Assembly: GCA_030849065.1 (NCBI GenBank)
Contig: JASAON010001501.1
Span: forward strand, 1-41,787
Length of the DNA stretch: 41,787 nt
Reading direction: 5' to 3'
Source of the DNA: Jaenimonas drosophilae
Lineage: Eukaryota; Euglenozoa; Kinetoplastea; Trypanosomatida; Trypanosomatidae
Shown: one piece after another, positions 26,301 to 35,800 of the stretch
Position numbering within the stretch: the stretch's first letter is position 1
How the letters are laid out: every line of letters starts with the position of its first letter
Position numbers and translations under genes: made by a program
The notes under the pieces: generated by a model
Databases searched by the model: none
Seen by the model: the letters and a program-made list of their open reading frames with translations, nothing else
Told to the model about the DNA's origin: nothing

Positions 26301-28721
26301 CTCAGTCGTGCCATCGCATCTCCCAAGACCAACCCCACGTTGGAGATGTTGATGGAGATGGCGGTGGTGATGTACTCCCGCAAACGCATTCACCACGTCT
26401 CATCCGAGTTGGTTGTGGCTCTCGCACAGGCAGTCGTGAAGGAGGCCTCATCATCATCGTCATCATCATCGTCCAACAAGAAGAAGACGACGATGCCAAT
26501 CTCACGTGATGGAGAGGTGGCCTATCGTCTGTTGGCCGCTGCATCCACAATTTGCATGCGAGCCGATCCCATTCTCACGCACAACTTCATGTTGATGCTC
26601 GACGCGCTCGGCGATCGTCTCTCGATGGAGCAATCCGCGCAGTTGTTGGATGAGCTGGCGTGGAGCATGCGCAACGAGGCCCATCCCGCGGTGGTTAAGC
26701 TTCTCCAACGGCTGATGCGCTCACTTCCTGCGATGCAGCACGAGGAGGCACGACGTACATCGACGGAGGAGCTGCAGAAGATCATGCGCTCGCTGCACAC
26801 CTTGTTGCGGTATCGCACTCTCGTGGAGAAGCGGGAGGACCTCGTCTGCCCCTACGGCAGCATCTTCGCCGGCGTGCTGATGGCCTCCACCAACTTTGAT
26901 GCGAAGCGCTACACCATCATGGATTGCGCATCGCTGTTGGTGCTGATTGCGTCGCTGCAAGCGAGTGTGGCGGGCCATGGATCTTCTTTTGTACCTTTGG
27001 AGATGGAGCTCCTGGCAACGGCCCCGCGAATCGTCGTGGTGCATCTTCATCAACGCGTGCGTGAGTGGCGCGCGGAGGATCTCCCGCACCTGCTCCGTGG
27101 GTTTGCATCCATGCGCCACGATGCAGACCTGCGCGATCAGATGATGCGCCAGTGCATCGCACGGACGATTCGGGGATGCCCCATCTTCTCCCCCGAGGAG
27201 CTAGTGATGTGCGTGGAGGCCTACGGCGATGCTGCCATGCCACACCACTACTTATTTGGTGTGTTGCTCTCGCGTGTGGCAGATGTGAAGGCGCTCTTCT
27301 CCCTCGATCTCTCCATCCGCCTCCTGCGTTGCGGTGGTGGCGTCGGGATGGAGGAGGTACGACGAACGTGCCTCACCGCGGCGAAGCCCATCTTTTTTGG
27401 CCACGTTCGCCACATCATCCAGAGCGATGCGGCGGTTCTCACTTCCGTGGCCTCGACCAGCACCATCATCCTCCGCTGCCTCCGTGAGTGCTTCCCGAAG
27501 GATCCCTTGTGTGCCAAGGTGCTCGAGGTGGTTGGCCAACATCACGTTGCTCTAGGACTCTCCATTGCACGTGCGGCACTGGAGTTGGCCGCCGCCCGCG
27601 GATCCTCCGACCACGCAGTCGTGCGTGTGCTGGGCGAGCGATGCACGCAGGTTCTGATGCCAACCGCCTCGGCGGAAGACGTGGCGGAGCTCGCCCACCT
27701 TCTTGTTTCCTGCGGAGTGCGATCGGCTTCGTTGGTGGAGGTACTTACATCCCGCATCATAGATCTGCGAGGTACCATGCATGCGTATCCTGTCGCATTG
27801 ATCGCATCCGCCATGGTGGATGGATGTTTAGAGGTGCCACACGATGTGCTCGTGGCATTCCTCCATCGCATCCGGCAACTGACTTCTTCTTCGCCCTCAT
27901 CATCCTCCGCGACGAGCTCCGCACGTGGTGGTGGTGGTGAAAAATCATCGAGCACACGTCGTGGCCGACGAGGACGAGATGATGGCGAGTTGGGTGTTGC
28001 GCAAGATGGTGGGGTTGGTATCATGCACGATGCCTCATCACTCTCATATACACTTCATGAAGTTGCGCTCCTCGCACGTTTTTTGGCGCAATGCTGCGGA
28101 AGTTGTCGCGGAGAAGCGGGCACCACGGCCCAATCCTTGTTGGCCTACGCATCGAAGTTGTTCGATGCTGCGAGAAGAAGGCCTGACAACACGCACAAGA
28201 AGAAGCATGATCATGATGGAGTTGGCGTGGATGGCGATGATGACCACAAGACCAACTTCCCGCTTCCCGCGGAGGATGCGGTGGCGGTGTTGCGTTGTTG
28301 CTGGGAGCTCACCGCCTCGCCCGAGGAACATGAATGCCTCGTGAAGGGGTGTTCTGCCGCACTGGAGTATGCCCTTGGCAGAGATGAAGCATCATCATCA
28401 TCATCATCATCTGGTGGCGTGGCAGAGATGCCTGCCATCATCAGCCGCCATGGCAGCATGACGGCATGCCACAGCTCCACCAACCTGCTGCATCATGATC
28501 TCTCCATGTTGGTGGAGGCGCTCAGTCTTTTGACGCGACTTGGCCACGCACATGAAACAACGGTGGAGCGCATCTGCGCCGTCTTGTATGAGCGACGTGC
28601 GGCGCTGCTTCAGCGCCATCTCCTTGTTGCTAGAGCGCGTGAGGCTCTGCATGAAGCGGGTGAGGAGGTACATCCGCAACTGTATGGGTGCCTGATGGCA
28701 GTTGGTGCTGCCACGTCATGA
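23364..28721 (+). CDS. Very large unrecognised helical protein, probably mitochondrial
   Basis: The protein is about 1,785 residues. The first 80 residues contain many Arg, Cys, Ser and hydrophobic residues but almost no acidic ones, like a mitochondrial presequence. Runs of Arg, Lys and His-Asp follow, then a very long body of amphipathic helical segments rich in Leu, Ala, Met, His and Arg. The section encoded at about 26.7-27.9 kb looks like repeated helix pairs, recalling the OPR/FASTK/PPR class of organelle RNA-binding proteins, but I cannot point to a scorable motif. At least six Ser tracts are encoded by (TCA)n. The C-terminal 150 residues are again helical. No catalytic motif was seen. 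A role in mitochondrial RNA processing or the mitoribosome is a guess from style only. Confidence 0.8.
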   Translation: MERLVGRVLAVCQSVPPLLIPAGSMRHGSFQRAGTCCMLQSRTNTATQHLRCGGGFRCSAVLFAPKRQRGRPAAQPRTISSNNTKKKKKQCDDHDDVAQVQKPRKSSRRATPVAVAVAVPPMTTLTIELADLLREWRSATANMHGPSGEVAEPPTSSMSAGGAATSSTPDRWIPLLIHHLRHKRHAYPCLSLLLLTSADEEAAGGLNTSTPRIESWGLVLQREEFFASSPDAMGDDLDALQSMLQSGRHLSRQSAKMSALHSQWVAQLVALLLDLLESLKLSQRNMLEEPLLCALVELGRCAMHGSSGDRAALRQAPQRVGEMAEEVPTTCAPLWWVPVAEEAVRRISSSLHLLSCTSSSSSSSPLPLHATSMAILMMASSLGKSVDGQSSSSSSSSLDANMKTIETNLRRCRTELERRIQPRGASPHSSLADLLATLRIFATFDIPDEGGVRDALRTTTMSAIAGSCRAASDVRAGKNALLLLMDSIVAARLHALREVPEVHATLCTTLLSAVAQMVRRDANASSLQNVVAQAEATCWAAAPSSGSSSSSSSSTSTRPPLASPTVMGIYALLCLGYDAEPILESSMCVSLSVGEWVDVVRMMDLFSISVATSPLPARAQQHFVGAALQELGPARKVWERASSGATATSMLAGRGSPKRLSLSERMKLMDEARASAQRGSQSVDEVLHASLHAVMECILRGDAVMVGRLWQRMAPLLEDVGGPVLLAEAMEWCAEELANRLASMGTLAAGPTPFAVHLTTTTMAMEEAMVAVASFCLPRLAEQMLRATSRRSTSSSSSSSTRGRPTMLAAAPPENRPDLLTAEEVKELHAMSMRLSVSAMLLGMPSNTITHLIALHAGVVKALDPSLEGAASMQSAMIVVEELHDLVERVSAQHLRLARHPHSAKMRFGSMAMHEVVAVRLIPTADAARQQLSGNNTPPELVRYILSVAHLLFRLGHGFMVEAEPPLLSDFRIHLCDAALSRAIASPKTNPTLEMLMEMAVVMYSRKRIHHVSSELVVALAQAVVKEASSSSSSSSSNKKKTTMPISRDGEVAYRLLAAASTICMRADPILTHNFMLMLDALGDRLSMEQSAQLLDELAWSMRNEAHPAVVKLLQRLMRSLPAMQHEEARRTSTEELQKIMRSLHTLLRYRTLVEKREDLVCPYGSIFAGVLMASTNFDAKRYTIMDCASLLVLIASLQASVAGHGSSFVPLEMELLATAPRIVVVHLHQRVREWRAEDLPHLLRGFASMRHDADLRDQMMRQCIARTIRGCPIFSPEELVMCVEAYGDAAMPHHYLFGVLLSRVADVKALFSLDLSIRLLRCGGGVGMEEVRRTCLTAAKPIFFGHVRHIIQSDAAVLTSVASTSTIILRCLRECFPKDPLCAKVLEVVGQHHVALGLSIARAALELAAARGSSDHAVVRVLGERCTQVLMPTASAEDVAELAHLLVSCGVRSASLVEVLTSRIIDLRGTMHAYPVALIASAMVDGCLEVPHDVLVAFLHRIRQLTSSSPSSSSATSSARGGGGEKSSSTRRGRRGRDDGELGVAQDGGVGIMHDASSLSYTLHEVALLARFLAQCCGSCRGEAGTTAQSLLAYASKLFDAARRRPDNTHKKKHDHDGVGVDGDDDHKTNFPLPAEDAVAVLRCCWELTASPEEHECLVKGCSAALEYALGRDEASSSSSSSGGVAEMPAIISRHGSMTACHSSTNLLHHDLSMLVEALSLLTRLGHAHETTVERICAVLYERRAALLQRHLLVARAREALHEAGEEVHPQLYGCLMAVGAATS
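24433..24454 (+). repeat. (TCA)n microsatellite encoding Ser tract
   Basis: About seven CAT/TCA triplets are read in the Ser frame within the 1,785-residue gene. Reading the same DNA in the other forward frames would give Ile or His. Confidence 0.9.
24531..24553 (+). repeat. (TCA)n microsatellite encoding Ser tract
   Basis: This second pure TCA run in the same gene lies 77 bases after the first and is also read as Ser. Confidence 0.9.
25008..25025 (+). repeat. (TCA)n microsatellite encoding Ser tract
   Basis: Six TCA codons occur in a Ser-rich loop that also contains TCG codons, in the 1,785-residue gene. Confidence 0.85.
25741..25763 (+). repeat. (TCA)n microsatellite encoding Ser tract
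   Basis: A pure TCA run encodes Ser, flanked by Arg/Ser and Thr/Arg codons, in the 1,785-residue gene. Confidence 0.9.
26448..26473 (+). repeat. Interrupted (TCA)n encoding Ser tract
   Basis: TCA codons are broken by TCG at two places, followed by an Asn-Lys-Lys-Lys stretch. The interruptions suggest an older tract than the pure ones. Confidence 0.85.
28390..28411 (+). repeat. (TCA)n microsatellite encoding Ser tract
   Basis: This is the last Ser run of the 1,785-residue gene, about 310 bases before its stop. Confidence 0.9.
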
Positions 28722-29013
28722 AGACCACCTCCTTGTTGCAACAACAACAACAGCAACAACACTATATCACAGATTCTCGATCCTACTCCACGTATCATCA
28801 TTATCCCACACACTCTAACTAAGACACACACACACACACACGTACATGTTGTTGTTGAGCATACCTCACAACACTGACGCCATCCCAATCCAAACATCTT
28901 TTTTTCTTCTTTTTCTTCTTTTGATGTGCCACATTATTCATGTTCGTACGTACGCATCTACGTGCCACAGCCAACAACACATTAGCTGAGAGCAAAGGTA
29001 GCGGATCATCAAG
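28722..29013 (+). promoter_or_regulatory. Intergenic region with CA repeat and splice acceptor
   Basis: The spacer holds AAC triplets (about 28738-28760), a pure CA dinucleotide run (about 28824-28841) and a strong T/C tract at 28897-28921. The next AG is at 28969-28970, 43 bases before ATG 29014. No gene is seen. Confidence 0.5.
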
Positions 29014-32000
29014 ATGAGTGGCAACGGTGCCACTGTACGCGCAGAATTTGTTGGATTCGCAGATATTTTTTCTACTGAGCTACGCCGACAGAATGCGCCA
29101 AGTGCCAATCTTTGGCTGACGCGTGTGATGGCGGAGCTATGTGAAGAAACAGCCAACACACGCACATCATCTCCCACCTCATCTTCTCGCAACACCGACG
29201 AGGATAATACCAACAGCCCAGATTCCGCCGTGGGTGGTGGACCTCGCAGCAGCTGCAGTAGAGATGGAGATCTCGTCATTGTAAATCTGCATCGATGTGG
29301 GATGGAGGATCGGGTTGCGATGGCACTCTTCGAAGCGCTGGTGAAGATGAAGGCTGCGAACACATCATCACCTCCACGAACATGCGTGCTGGACCTCACG
29401 CAGAATGCGTTGAGCGATCAATCGTTGCGTCATGTAGAGCTCGCCGCCCTTGTGTGCCCCCTACTGCGAGGTGTACTTCTCGCCAACAACACATTTTCAC
29501 AAGATGGCATCGAACGTCTCCAACGAGCACTGCGGGGTGCGTGCTGCCCATGCATCATTTCTGTTGATGCGGCAACAACAGCTGCGGTGGCTGCAGCACC
29601 ATCGTGTGCGTCCGCCTCAGCATCACTCGCCACCTCCTCCGTCTCGCAACGTCATTGTCGCGCAACATCCATGAGCACGCACACATCCACCAAAACACCA
29701 AACAAACACGTTGGCTTCTTCGCCGCCAATCATGGAAGCGCAGAGGCACTGCAAGCGCGCCGTGAGGCGCTCTTGCGCGGAGCGGCGCCACAAACCACAT
29801 CTCCGCAAACCATCGATCTCTCGCCGGAGCCGCAGACCACACGTGAATCTCCTGTGCGTGCGCGCAACAACACCAACACCACCACCACCACCAACAACAA
29901 CACCAAATCTGCACAACAACGTACATATGATGTGCGTACCTCTTCTGAGCCAATCACCACGCCACACACATCCACGGTGATGGAGCCAACACCAACACGT
30001 TCATTTGCTCCGCCTCCGCCGTTGAGCGCCACCTCAAAGACATCTTCCCCACGCGTGGCACAACATGATGATGATGGTGATGATGATGATGGCTTCAACC
30101 TCACGACCAATCTCAACCCACTTTTGGATTCGGTGCTGAACCTCTCCCGCATGACTGACAAGAATGGTGTTGTACGTACATCTCAACAACACGTTCGTGA
30201 TGATGATGATGATGATGCCGAGGTACCCTCATCGGTGTGGGAGATGGTGGAGGCCTACGAGATGGCCGTGGAGCAGTTTTCTGCTTGCAATAACGTGGAT
30301 GAGCGGATCCTGGCACGTTTGCCAGCCTCAGTGCATCCGCCGCACCACTTCAACGTACTCACCGTGCTTTCTCTCAGCCACAATTTTTTGCGCGAGCTCC
30401 ATCATCTTCCATCAACGTTGCTACGCCTGGACCTCAGCCACAACATGCTCACGAACATCTCCGGCTTGGATGACTGCCGCATGTTGGCGGTGCTGAATCT
30501 ACGCCACAACGCCATTTCTACGATGCGTGGGCTGGAGCGATGTGTTTGTATCGCGCATCTCTTCCTTGGGCACAACCAGATTCACGTGATTGATGGCATC
30601 GCACACCTCCTCCTCCTAGAAACACTCGATGTCAGCCACAACCGTCTTCGCACAACCTCCTCCATGCGCGCGCTCTCACTCTGTGCATCGCTGCAACACA
30701 TTTGTGTTCGTGGGAATCCGGTGATGATGGTGGTGCCCGGCGGTGGAAGACCGTGGCTTCGCAATTTATGCCCAACTCTGATGCGCATCGATGATGCACG
30801 TCTCGCACCATCGCGGTTTTCAGAAGCGCTGCAAGGCGATCGATGTGCCAAGCGGCAGCCACATGGCATCAGCAGGCGCCCGCACACAAACGCAGCTCAA
30901 GCTGGACGTACATCATCCACCAACACCACCACCACCAACACAACTTCGTCGTGCACGCAACAAGAGGCGGCAGAGGATTCTATGCATCAGCCACATGCCA
31001 TGAATCTTCTTCACATGCTCACGCAAGGTGTGGGTGGGAGCTCGGGCTACGGTGCGGCACACGCTGCACAACAGCAGCAACAACGACGCCAACAACAACA
31101 ACAACAACCACGATCTTCGGTGGAGGTGGCACGTCGTCCGCGTACGTCACGTGGCGGTGGTGCAGTGATGCGGGAGGAGGCCCTCATGCGTTTGGCTGAG
31201 GCCTCTAAAAATTATCTCGAAACAACGTTGGTGCGACGATGTGTGGGCCTCCATCCACCACCTCCATCATCATCATCATGTTGTGAAGATGCTGTGAAGT
31301 GCGCCAACGCAACATCTCCACAGCGACGACGCACACACAACAGCGCGAGCCGCTCAGAGCTCCATGACAGCCCCATTCCAGATGTGATGGGATACAGCAC
31401 GAACAACACGAGCCGAAGCCGAGATGATGAGGAGCGCATCTTGCGGCGCTATGCCTTGTCTGCGCGTGGCCGTGCGAAGCTCGCCAACACCAACCAACTC
31501 CGTCCTCGTGCCAACACATCCAACGTGGGCCAACAACACGAGGAGGAGGAGATGATTCATCGACGTGCCGAAGGTGTGGCAGCAACGCAGCGCATCATCC
31601 ACTCCATCAGCCCAACGCGAACACCATTCACGAAGCGGAGCGCATCGCCCTATGCCGGCCACGATGATGTTGGTGCTGATGATGCGCAGATTGATAGCTA
31701 CGCCGCCGCCTATGATCCGCGACGACGAAGTGAGGAGGCGATGCTGGGCCATCGTGATCCAAACTTCCTTCCCGATCCATCCACGCACAACAACTTCATG
31801 AAACATACGCCCATCGCCACAACATCGTCAGCAGAGGAGCCGAAGACGAAAAGCTCCACCAAGATGATCATGAGCGGTACACGTGGAGCTGCAACACATG
31901 TGGTGGCACAACAGGAAGCATACATCATTCGCGGATCATCTCCGTCTCCGCGCGTTGAGCGCGAGCTCCTTCCCGCAGATGATGATGATGATGATGATGA

Positions 32001-32559
32001 TCATGATGATGGCGTGGCTGGAGCACATTCGGTTATACATCGTGTTGAAGGTAGTGAGGAGCGTGTACGTCGATGGGTGCGGCAGCTTGCCAAGGATGGA
32101 GATGCGCTTCAAGCGGCGCTACGAACGTTGGTTCAGTTGCTGGATGCGCAACGTCAGCCGAGCACACCGACCTCCATCCCATCACAACTTCCCGCCACGT
32201 ATCTCCACGAACGGCGCAAGTGTGCAGATATTATCAACGGGAGTGGCATGCTCGATGACACACACGTTCCTGTGGAGGTGCTGCATTTTTACGAGCTCAA
32301 CGTGGCACATTTGCAAAACATGGAAGGATCTGCGCGTCGTGGGGCGGTTGAGGATGATGTAGATGCCGTTGAGCGCACCAATGCGGTGGCGCATGAGCAA
32401 GCCAAGGTGAGTAGGCTCATTCGTCTTGTTGGAGATGCCAAAACGTGTTTACGATATGTGTTGTTGCTGATGCACGAAGGGCGGGAGCAGCCGCTGCAGG
32501 AGTACGTCTCTCAGGTGAAGGAGAGCCTTGGCTGGATAGCCACGGATGTACCTGCATGA
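29014..32559 (+). CDS. Leucine-rich-repeat protein with long disordered regions
   Basis: The protein (1,181 residues) has two separate LRR zones. Residues about 85-175 contain two longer repeats of the ribonuclease-inhibitor type (VLDLTQNALSD, GVLLANNTFSQDGIERL). Residues about 447-570 contain five or six short SDS22-like repeats (LSLSHNFL, LDLSHNML, LNLRHNAI, LFLGHNQI, LDVSHNRL) and an LRR cap-like end. Between and after them are low-complexity regions: Thr/Asn runs, Asp tracts (GAT), a Gln tract near residue 690 and many Arg/Ser/Pro segments. The last 170 residues are helical. SDS22-type LRR proteins with such tails often act at centrioles, basal bodies, axonemes or with PP1, but no PP1-specific signature was confirmed. 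The stop TGA overlaps a short acidic frame by ATGA. Confidence 0.85.
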   Translation: MSGNGATVRAEFVGFADIFSTELRRQNAPSANLWLTRVMAELCEETANTRTSSPTSSSRNTDEDNTNSPDSAVGGGPRSSCSRDGDLVIVNLHRCGMEDRVAMALFEALVKMKAANTSSPPRTCVLDLTQNALSDQSLRHVELAALVCPLLRGVLLANNTFSQDGIERLQRALRGACCPCIISVDAATTAAVAAAPSCASASASLATSSVSQRHCRATSMSTHTSTKTPNKHVGFFAANHGSAEALQARREALLRGAAPQTTSPQTIDLSPEPQTTRESPVRARNNTNTTTTTNNNTKSAQQRTYDVRTSSEPITTPHTSTVMEPTPTRSFAPPPPLSATSKTSSPRVAQHDDDGDDDDGFNLTTNLNPLLDSVLNLSRMTDKNGVVRTSQQHVRDDDDDDAEVPSSVWEMVEAYEMAVEQFSACNNVDERILARLPASVHPPHHFNVLTVLSLSHNFLRELHHLPSTLLRLDLSHNMLTNISGLDDCRMLAVLNLRHNAISTMRGLERCVCIAHLFLGHNQIHVIDGIAHLLLLETLDVSHNRLRTTSSMRALSLCASLQHICVRGNPVMMVVPGGGRPWLRNLCPTLMRIDDARLAPSRFSEALQGDRCAKRQPHGISRRPHTNAAQAGRTSSTNTTTTNTTSSCTQQEAAEDSMHQPHAMNLLHMLTQGVGGSSGYGAAHAAQQQQQRRQQQQQQPRSSVEVARRPRTSRGGGAVMREEALMRLAEASKNYLETTLVRRCVGLHPPPPSSSSCCEDAVKCANATSPQRRRTHNSASRSELHDSPIPDVMGYSTNNTSRSRDDEERILRRYALSARGRAKLANTNQLRPRANTSNVGQQHEEEEMIHRRAEGVAATQRIIHSISPTRTPFTKRSASPYAGHDDVGADDAQIDSYAAAYDPRRRSEEAMLGHRDPNFLPDPSTHNNFMKHTPIATTSSAEEPKTKSSTKMIMSGTRGAATHVVAQQEAYIIRGSSPSPRVERELLPADDDDDDDDHDDGVAGAHSVIHRVEGSEERVRRWVRQLAKDGDALQAALRTLVQLLDAQRQPSTPTSIPSQLPATYLHERRKCADIINGSGMLDDTHVPVEVLHFYELNVAHLQNMEGSARRGAVEDDVDAVERTNAVAHEQAKVSRLIRLVGDAKTCLRYVLLLMHEGREQPLQEYVSQVKESLGWIATDVPA
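29873..29907 (+). repeat. ACC/AAC triplet tract encoding Thr and Asn
   Basis: A run of ACC followed by AAC codons gives a Thr/Asn-rich stretch in the LRR protein between its two LRR zones. Confidence 0.85.
30198..30217 (+). repeat. (GAT)n tract encoding Asp
   Basis: Six GAT codons give an acidic cluster shortly before the central LRR zone. A similar interrupted GAT stretch lies at 30066-30090. Confidence 0.85.
31069..31110 (+). repeat. CAG/CAA tract encoding Gln
   Basis: This Gln tract is broken by two Arg codons and encoded mostly by CAA in its second half. It lies in the disordered part of the LRR protein after the LRR zone. Confidence 0.88.
31978..32008 (+). repeat. (GAT)n tract encoding Asp
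   Basis: A pure GAT run interrupted by one CAT codon makes an Asp-rich segment before the helical C-terminus of the LRR protein. Confidence 0.88.
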
Positions 32560-32651
32560 GCGAAGAAGAAGAAGAAGAAGAAGAAGATGATGATGATGAT
32601 GATGATGATGATGCATCCAATAACATGCTGTGCAGGATGCACACACAATAG
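32556..32651 (+). CDS. Possible 31-residue acidic frame overlapping the LRR stop (ATGA)
   Basis: An ATG at 32556 overlaps the TGA stop of the LRR gene. It opens a frame of 31 codons with eight Glu (GAA), nine Asp (GAT) and a short tail, ending in TAG at 32649-32651. It could be a chance frame over a triplet repeat, a translated small peptide by reinitiation, or a former acidic C-terminal tail of the LRR protein cut off by a frameshift. The last option is attractive because acidic tails are common at C-termini, but nothing proves it. Confidence 0.22.
   Translation: MSEEEEEEEEDDDDDDDDDASNNMLCRMHTQ
32562..32612 (+). repeat. (GAA)n(GAT)n compound microsatellite
   Basis: Eight GAA triplets are followed directly by nine GAT triplets in the 3' flank of the LRR gene. 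The purine-rich strand is the coding strand. A TGT/TTG run follows at about 32701-32720. Confidence 0.92.
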
Positions 32652-32815
32652 ATAGAAGTTTATAGAGTGATGGATAGAAGTCTGCGTAGCTTGATTCATG
32701 TCGTTGTTGTTGTTGTTGTTTCGTATGTTAGTGTTGTTGGTGTGGAGATGTTTCGTTGTGGCCATCATCATATTCTGTTTCATCTTCTTCTGAAATGAAA
32801 GTTGCGTAGTGCCTG

Positions 32816-35800
32816 ATGATTGATCATGACGGATCATCAGCTGGTGGCAAGACAACCAATGTGATGGAGCAGCAACATGCGCGTACATCACTACGTCGTC
32901 GCTATCGATCTTCTCCATTTCACTCCACGCTGCTGCATCTTCTGGAGAAGGCGGTGGAGGCGGCGCCATCCACGGCAACGATGATGCTGGACGACGATGC
33001 ACCCACGGATGAATCCATCTCCCTCACTGCTCAACGTGTTGCACGGCAGATGGCTGCAGGTAGTGATGATGATGGTGATGGTGATGATGCAGAGCACCCA
33101 CCATCCGCAACACTCATCCTCCCTCTGCGCGTGGAAGCTCTCCTCGCATCAAGTACCGATGCAAGTGTGGTGGAGGAGCAGCAATCCATCCTGGCGATGG
33201 TGAATGAGCTCACTTCATCTCCATCGATTTGGATTCCCCATGTTCTCGTGCCGTTGTTTTCGCGCTACACCACGCAGATTCGTAGTGCCTTGTCAGTTGC
33301 TACATCATCATCATCATCATCATCGGCGCACTTTCATGCGGATTTGCTGCAGCGATGTGCGGCAACGAGCCAACTTTTGCGCATTATCACTCACCGCATG
33401 GCCAACCACATCACTCAGAGACTTGCATCGGAGAGCGATGCATTCATTGCGTTGTTGGTGGCACCATCATCAACCACATCCAGCTTGATTGATCAGAGAC
33501 GATGTACTCAGACTTGTGATGGTGATGAGGTGGTGATGATCTTCAGCTCACTCGCACGTGCGTCTCAATCATTTCATGTTTCGATGGTGGGTGCCGCGGT
33601 GTTGCTCACGATGCACCAACACTGGGTGATGGAGGAGGTGGTGAAGATGCTGGTCTCTGCCGGTGATGGACGTATCGGTGAAGCGTGCGGAGCTCACCAA
33701 CGTGCGGCCCTGCTGCCACGTTTGCATCGTGGCGTTGATGAGCTGCTGCAACAGTGGCTCGTGGTGGTGCATGGCCTACATCCATCAAGTAGGGTGGAGG
33801 AGGGCCACGCACAGCTGCCAAGTTGGCAATCGCTGCCCAACACATCGTGGCTCGCCCTCATGACGCTCATCACGGATACTCTCAGTGCGTTGAAACGGAG
33901 CGCCAACCATATTCACGACGATCATGATGAAGATGCCAAGCTGCGCTCCAAATCCATGCAATTGCCGTCGAAGGATGTGCGTCGCTGGGTTTATGAATCT
34001 CTTCACTACGTTTTGTGTCGGGCTCAACAACGTTTGCGGTGGCTGCAATCGCTGCATCTGCAACAGATGCACGCGGATGGCTCATTGCGCGCGCCGACCA
34101 ACAACCTCACGTGCAGCAGCAATGTGTTGTGGGCGGTGTGCGCATCTGTGGAAGAGAGCACCGCTGAGCTCCTTCATCATAGTCATGGCGCAACAACATG
34201 TGCAAGCGTGGCATCGATGTTGCGTGGTGTTGTGGGTGCATGTTGGGCATCAATGTTCCCAGCGTTGGAGGCGTTGATGCAGCCTCGACTGCCCGACGAG
34301 GAGGCTGAGAACGTCGCGCTGCGCTCGATGGAGGCCGCGGGCGGTGCAGCTTCTGGCGGAGGTGGAGGAGACGGTGATGATGAAGATGTGTACGAGCGGC
34401 ACATTCATGGCCTTTTACGCGTGGGTTTGGAGTGGCAGCAGCAGCACACACAGACCACCTTCATGGGCTCCACCTATACACGCATTGCCAAGAAGATGAG
34501 CTCTTCGCCGAACCACATGAAGCGAGGGCGTGAGGAGGTACATGCTGCCACACCTGTTGTGGCCGCGGATGCACCAGCACCTCCACGACCAACACGTGGC
34601 ACCCTCGCACACTTCCTCAGCCAACACTTCCTGCCCATTTATCACTCGAGCTGTTTTCATATTCTTCACGTGGAGCGTCAGCCGATGCTCACGATGGCGT
34701 TGAGACGCTTTCACGCCTTTGTCTCTGATGGCGCACCATCGTGCGCGCAACGTGTGCGCGCCATCATGGATGTGGCGGCACCAACACAGGAGGAGGCGGA
34801 CGGCGATGCGTGGCTATCGTCGGATGATGAGGATGTGGGAGTGAGGGGCTCCGCGCCCATGGATGGAGGAGCTGCCACCACTGCGCCCCACGTGGATGAT
34901 GATGATGATGATTCTGCTTCACGTGATGTGGCACCTGCGTGCTCTTCCATCTTGTCTCGTGAGCCGCGTTTGGTGATGGCACTGGTGCATGCGCTCTTTG
35001 CGATGCTCCATCGCCGTGGAAAAGTGGCGCAGGAAGATGCCGCTGCGCTAACATCGCATCTTCTTCCGAGTCTCGTCTCGTTGACCGCCGCCGCATCACC
35101 CGACCTCCCGTTTGCCGATGGATGGAGCGCACACATCATGGCACCCTCGCCGCATGTGGTGGCCGTCGTGCATCAACGCCATCTCCACGCACTCGCCGCG
35201 CTGGAGGCGATGATTCTGTCGGAGCTCACCACCCTCTCGTGGAGCATCTCCAACATGTTCTTGGCCCTCCTTCGCTATGATGCCATCTGCCGCCGTACGC
35301 GGCAAACATGCCAAACACCGGTGAGTTGCGTGGAGCTCCTCACCTCGTACGTCGCGGAGGGTGGCGGTAGCAACATGGGGAGGCATCCAGGAACGGAGTG
35401 GGCCCTCGTCGTGGATGAAGTGGATCAGCTCAGCCACATGAATCACGTGTACGCGGAGCTGCTTAATTCTTCCACCACCACCACCACCACAACAACAACC
35501 ACAACAACATTATCATCTACAAGTGGTGGCGCGCATCGTGATCGTGTGGTGATGGAGGCGCTTCGGCGTCTGACCCCCGTCTCGCTGCCCTCGCCGTGCT
35601 CGCTGGTCATGCTGATATCCATCTATCGCACCTGCTCCCACCACTTCAGCCGGCTGAGAAACGAGTGGGAGCATCAACGGCAGCTCGGTGATGGGGAAAA
35701 CCTCGAGTATCTTGGCCGCACCAACACCTTCTGCTCCACCGATGATGTGCTCATCTTCTCACGCATCATTCAGCTCGGCCATCGAGTGGTCTTTGCATGT

